Shown piece after piece: positions 59,942 to 64,000 of a DNA stretch of 64,000 bases. The position numbers and the translations under genes were made by a program. Origin of the DNA: Balamuthia mandrillaris (lineage: Eukaryota > Discosea > Longamoebia > Balamuthiidae); the NCBI GenBank assembly GCA_031835245.1, contig JAVKOQ010000229.1:1-64000 (forward strand), given 5' to 3'. The notes beneath the pieces were generated by a model. It did no database searches. It had not been told where the DNA came from and saw only the letters and a program-made list of their open reading frames with translations. Within the stretch, counting starts at the first letter, position 1; every line of letters starts with the position of its first letter.

Positions 59942-61178
59942 ATGTATGACGGCGGACACCACTACTCGTCCTCTCACTATCACTACTGCCCCCCGCCTGC
60001 CCACCCTTCCATGGACTACCACCCTCATTCCCACCCCCACCCTGCGCACCACACCAACCGCCATCCTGGTCGTGCCCCTTCGGTTGCTTGGGAGAGCCCT
60101 CGCCGTGCGGCTGCGCCTGCTCCCCCTGCGCTGCCCCTGCCCGCGCACATGTTCCTGGCTGACCACCCGCACCACCACCACCGACCGTCCCGCTCCTCCT
60201 CGTTCGACGAGTCCTCGCCTCGCAGCAGCGTGAGTGTTCCCTCTTCCTCCTCCTGCATGTTTCCAGGGTCCTCCTCCTCGGCTGAGTCCTCTCCCCGCTC
60301 CTCCACGTCCTCTGGTAGTTCCTCCCCTACCCTTGCCTCTCCAGTTTCTGAAAAGCTGTTCCACCCTTCTGCGGCTCAAGTACGTTTTTTCTTCACTTCT
60401 CTTCATTGTTTCTCTCTCTGACTTAAACGTTTTTTCATTATAGTTGTTGCATTGCGGTCAGAGTCTGACCCGTTTGGCCAGGAAAGCGGAGGACCACAAG
60501 GAACAACACAGAAACAGGGCAGCAGCAGAACAGGCAGAAGAGGAGGAGGAATGGGTGCCCAGCTGGAGCGAGGCCGACTGGCTCCTGTTTCAAGAGTGCA
60601 AGGCCAACCTGGAGACCGTCTTCAAGGTTTTCGCCGGCCTGCAGCAGAAACAGAAGAAGAGCAGCAAAAGGCCAAAGAAGAAAGCCAGAGTTGTTCCTGT
60701 TCAACTCTTCAAAGACGAGAACGTAAACAGCAGCAACAGCGACGGTGCTTCCGCTCAAACGACTCAACAATGGGAATGGACAGTGAGCAGCAACTCTGGG
60801 AACCGAGACAAGCAGCGCAAGAAGAGCAAAGGGATCGCCTCCAAGGAGCCCCTGCAGGAGCGAGAGTGCCGCCATTGCGTGCAGTGCAAGAGCATCCACA
60901 CGCCAGAGTGGCGCAGAGGCCCTGACGGCGCCAAAAAGTACGTTTTCCGACTTGTTTCTCCCCGTTTTCTCTCTCCTATCCGCGCTCTCTGTCATCTATG
61001 TCTTCCGTCATCTCGCTCTTGGTTTATTTTATCTTTTCTTCTGATGGAAAAACATGGAGGCTAACTTGTCGTTTCTCCCTGCAGTCTTTGCAACGCATGC
61101 GGGCTGAGGTACCGCAGGAAGAGGTTGCGGGTGGAGGAGAGCAGACGGAAATTGAGCATTACCAATCTTGTGAACTGA
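59942..61178 (+). CDS. GATA-type zinc-finger transcription factor (3 exons)
   Basis: Nuclear regulator expected to bind GATA sites. The N-terminus is His/Pro/Ser-rich (MYDGGHHYSSSHYHYC). Exon 2 has a helical region around EWVPSWSEADWLLFQECKAN and a basic patch KSSKRPKKKAR. The single C-terminal finger is CVQCKSIHTPEWRRGPDGAK, then after an intron (AA|GTACG to TGCAG|T) NLCNACGLRYRRKRLR. Spacing is C-x2-C-x18-C-x2-C, with the conserved TPEWRRGP and CNACGL. A basic tail follows, ending TNLVN at 61178. Single-finger, C-terminal placement matches Dictyostelium and fungal GATA factors. Confidence 0.93.
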
Positions 61179-61451
61179 TCCGATCGTTCCCTCAAAAAGG
61201 ATATTCATTAAAATAAATGTCTATATATGTACATAATTTTGAATGATCTGCTTCCTGTGCTTTTCGTTCGATTTTCTGGTTCTGTTATCCTAAAGTAGGG
61301 ATTGCTTCCGTAAAAAGGTAAATGTGACTTCAAACGAATATAACTTTTTCGTTATATTTCGTTTTATTTTCCGCCACCATGGATGAACTTTACTTATGGT
61401 GACCTCCCCCCTTTTTATCCTTTTGGCTTCACACCATTACGTATGGTAATG
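61179..61451. other. Convergent 3' flanks, no gene seen
   Basis: AT-rich sequence between the stops of the GATA gene and the DEAD-box gene. Confidence 0.45.
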
Positions 61452-62348
61452 TTATTCTTTCCTCATCACCACGCCCTTCACTCCAACCAGCCCCATCTTT
61501 TGCGCGAGGTGCAGCGGTAACGTCGGAGCCGTTTTTGTTGTTGTCATCCCGAAGCCTCCTTGCTCCGCTCTTGTCGTCATCCAAGTGTTGGCTCTCTCCA
61601 CGATGCGCTCCTTCGTCACCCCAGCCAACAGCTTGAGAATGGTGATGTAATAGCCAAGAAAGGACTGGTAGACCTCTTCCGCTCGTCTGAGAAGATGTTT
61701 CTTGTCTTTGACAATCGTTTGCAACACTTTCAGAAGACGTTTGTTGGGGGTGGGTAAAGTGGGAGAGAGGATGTGCTCGTCGGTGGCATCTCTTAACGGT
61801 AGGTCTTGGATGCAGTGCAGAAAGGGTCTCTCAAACTCGCATAGCAATAGGAGACCATACCCAGTCGCTCCTGCTCGTGCTGTACGGCCTAATCTGTTAT
61901 TGTGTTTTGTTGAATAAAAAGATTTTCAAAACAAAAGATGAGAGTGAAGAGGAAAGGAAGCGAACCTATGAATGTACTGTTCCCGGCTTTGTGGCACCCC
62001 AACTTGAAGAACAAAAGTGATTCCAGGATAGTCTACGCCACGAGCGCTCACGTCGGAGGAGAACATGATGAGTCCTTTGCCTTCATGAAAAGTTTCGGCG
62101 GTCCCTTTTCTGTGCCGCTGCTCTTTTCTGGAATGCATTTCCAACACTGGAATGTTCATTCGGGTGAAGATTTGAACCATGAATTGTGTGAAACGAGCAG
62201 TGTTGAAGAATACTAACACCTGAGGTGTTCAATGTTGACACAGCTTGGGTCAACACAAGAAACAACAAACTTGTAACATAATGCGAAAAGTAAAATAAAT
62301 GAAATAAAATGAAATGGGAACACAGAACTACAGGCCAAAACGAGGGAG

Positions 62349-62382
<34 letters not shown>

Positions 62383-63279
62383 GAGCAGAGACGAGAAAAC
62401 TATAACAGAAAAAACGAGAGAAGAGCCTAGAAATGAACCTTATGATTTTTCACAGAGGCACAATGCCGCTGGATGATACGATGCACTGCTGGGATAAGTT
62501 GCTCCAAAGAACAAACAGCGTATTCCTGAACCACTTCTTCGTTCGTGCTCACTTCTCCTTCTTTCACAACATCCAACAATTGATATGACGGACGAATAAC
62601 ACTCTTCATCATGATACTCTTCTTTCTCTCTTCTTCAGTACATCCTTTTTCGTTTTGAGAAGAAGAAAAGGAAGAAGGAAGAGTTGCGGAGAAGAGTAAA
62701 GTTTGTCGATGTTGTCGATCGGGGAGATAAGAGAGAATGTCTTCCATCTCTTTTTGAAAGCCCATTTCCAAAAGTTGATCCGCCTCATCCAACACCAACA
62801 TGCGAATGCCCTTCATTCTTTCCTTCAAAGACATTTCTTCCTTTCGGGCCTTTTTCTTCTGTTTCTTCTGCTTCTTTGTCTCATTTGTCCCTTCTTCTTT
62901 TTCGTCTGCTTCTTCGTCGGAAGAAAGTCGCAGAAGATGAAGTAACCGACCTGGAGTAGCTATGAGAATATCACAACGTGGTTGTCGTTGCAACGCTTTA
63001 AGGTCGTGGCGAACGTTGCTCCCTCCTATGACACATTGAATATGAATCATTTCTTTGTCTTCTTGTTCTTCCTCCTCTTCTCCTTCTTCTTCTGTTTTGC
63101 GATGAAAGGTCAAGAGAAGGCTTGCCTCTTTGTGGATCTGTTGAGCGAGCTCTCTGGTTGGGGATAGGATGAGAAGAAGTACGCCTGATTCTTGTCGACA
63201 CTGTCTTTCCTTCCGCACTTTCTATTTGTTTGAGAGAGAGCCCAAATGAGAGAGAGAGAGAGAAGTAACAAGAGATAGC

Positions 63280-63311
<32 letters not shown>

Positions 63312-63694
63312 CAGAGAGTGAGAAAAGAGGAAAAAATCAGCAATTTAGAGATGAAATGTACCTCCAAACAAGGAATCAAAAAGGCCAAAGTTTTGCCGGT
63401 TCCGGTTTTGGCTCGGGCGACCACGTCGTGACCGGCCATAACCACGGGCAAAGCGGCCGCTTGGACCGGCGTCATCCGGTCGTAGCCAAAGATTTCATGG
63501 AGGGCACGCAAGGTGTTGGGCGCGATTTGCTCTTGGAAGGAGCGAAATGTTGGTGTTGGTTCGCTGTGAGAAGAGGAAGCGGATGAGGAAGAAGCTTCAA
63601 AAGAAGGCTGCTGTGATGGCATCCTCCTTCTTCTTTTGTTTTGGGTCCGTTGCTTGTCTTTGGCGGCGGACTTTCTTTTCTTCTTGCCATTCAT
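61452..63694 (-). CDS. DEAD-box ATP-dependent RNA helicase (4-5 exons)
   Basis: Start [16 protein letters not shown] at 63694 (an upstream in-frame Met at 63742 is possible), with a basic N-terminus that could be a nuclear/nucleolar signal. Q-motif region [11 protein letters not shown]...YDRMTPVQ, motif [14 protein letters not shown], Ia [17 protein letters not shown], Ib [63 protein letters not shown]. The C-terminus holds a region like the helicase-associated DUF4217-type tail ([17 protein letters not shown]) and ends VVMRKE. It is close to the Mss116/RH25-31 style helicases. An acidic insert precedes GGSNVRHD. Introns again have (CT)n. Confidence 0.92.
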
Positions 63695-64000
63695 TTTGTG
63701 TTTCTTTTTTCCTTTATGTTTAAAACTGCACAAAAAATGCAATACTTGACCTGACTTTGAGCTTCACAACCAACACAAACGAGCGCACAACGTGAGCTAA
63801 CTTTCAGAAAGGCAAATTTGCCTTCATTGGACTCGAGGGTTACCCTGTATCTATCACGTGGAGCGGAACGGCGCCACGGTGTCCACCGGGTTGCCGCTTT
63901 GGCCGCTGGACGGATTGTGTGCGGGTACAAAATCTCGCATTTCCAATGATGTAAAATTTATTAAAATTCCAGGAATCCATCCCGACATTTAGCGTCACTA
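63695..64000. other. Upstream region of the DEAD-box gene
   Basis: No supported coding sequence. Probably the promoter of the minus-strand helicase, running to the window edge. Confidence 0.4.

Noticed and set aside
61375-61403. Kozak-like GCCACCATGG followed by a short frame MDELYLW, recalling the C-terminus of GFP
   Set aside because: Seven codons then a stop, in AT-rich intergenic sequence, with no other reporter or vector sequence around. Coincidence.

Overview
This is a nuclear window from a eukaryotic protist, most likely an amoebozoan of the Acanthamoeba/Balamuthia kind. The lineage is inferred, not proven. Genes lie on both strands and are split by many short GT-AG introns, often with long CT runs on the coding strand. 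Gene content fits: a TKL kinase joined to an SH2 domain (Shk type, known mainly from Amoebozoa), F-box/ankyrin proteins of the W-A-R-E-x-G-C-P-W type shared by amoebae and their giant viruses, a Rad5/Rad16-like RING-SNF2 ATPase, a GATA factor and a Copia LTR retrotransposon.

Layout. 0.3-6.2 kb: Rad5/Rad16-like ATPase (-). 6.5-7.9 kb: a SAM-methyltransferase-like gene (+) resembling an actinobacterial family, ending 29 bp from the stop of the Shk-like kinase (-, 7.9-11.7 kb). 12.1-18.8 kb: two copies of a divergent gene pair, a membrane RING protein (-) and a polytopic membrane protein (+). Copy 1 is broken in both genes and copy 2 is intact. 18.9-21.0 kb: tRNA-Ala(CGC), a 46-bp perfect palindrome, a 106-bp tandem duplication and a frameshifted F-box/ankyrin gene. 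21.0-26.8 kb: a chimeric duplicate of S9-peptidase gene pieces, hit by a 167-bp MITE-like element and by a complete Copia element with LTRs that read as identical. 27.1-32.2 kb: a frameshifted secreted phospholipase A2-like gene and the intact parental S9 (DPP8/9-like) peptidase.

32.4-36.2 kb: a small mitochondrial-type membrane protein and a mannose-6-phosphate-receptor-homology (MRH) receptor. 36.5-48.2 kb: a minus-strand cluster with two tandem NUGGC/SLIP-GC-like GTPases, each fused to a T5orf172 (GIY-YIG-like) domain, flanked on both sides by IFI6/IFI27-like genes. An F-box/ankyrin gene (+) follows. 49.7-63.7 kb: a secreted propeller-like protein, phosphoglucomutase, a His/Gln-rich protein, a small ankyrin protein, a TLC-domain membrane protein, a GATA factor and a DEAD-box helicase.

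The GTPase-T5orf172/IFI6-like cluster is the best candidate for an undescribed system. It combines interferon-inducible-like families with a domain common in large DNA viruses and phages, in tandem, beside a giant-virus-like F-box/ankyrin gene. A defence role is a hypothesis only. Exon borders were inferred by eye from reading frame, GT/AG sites and family similarity. Frameshifts could be real pseudogenes or assembly indels.
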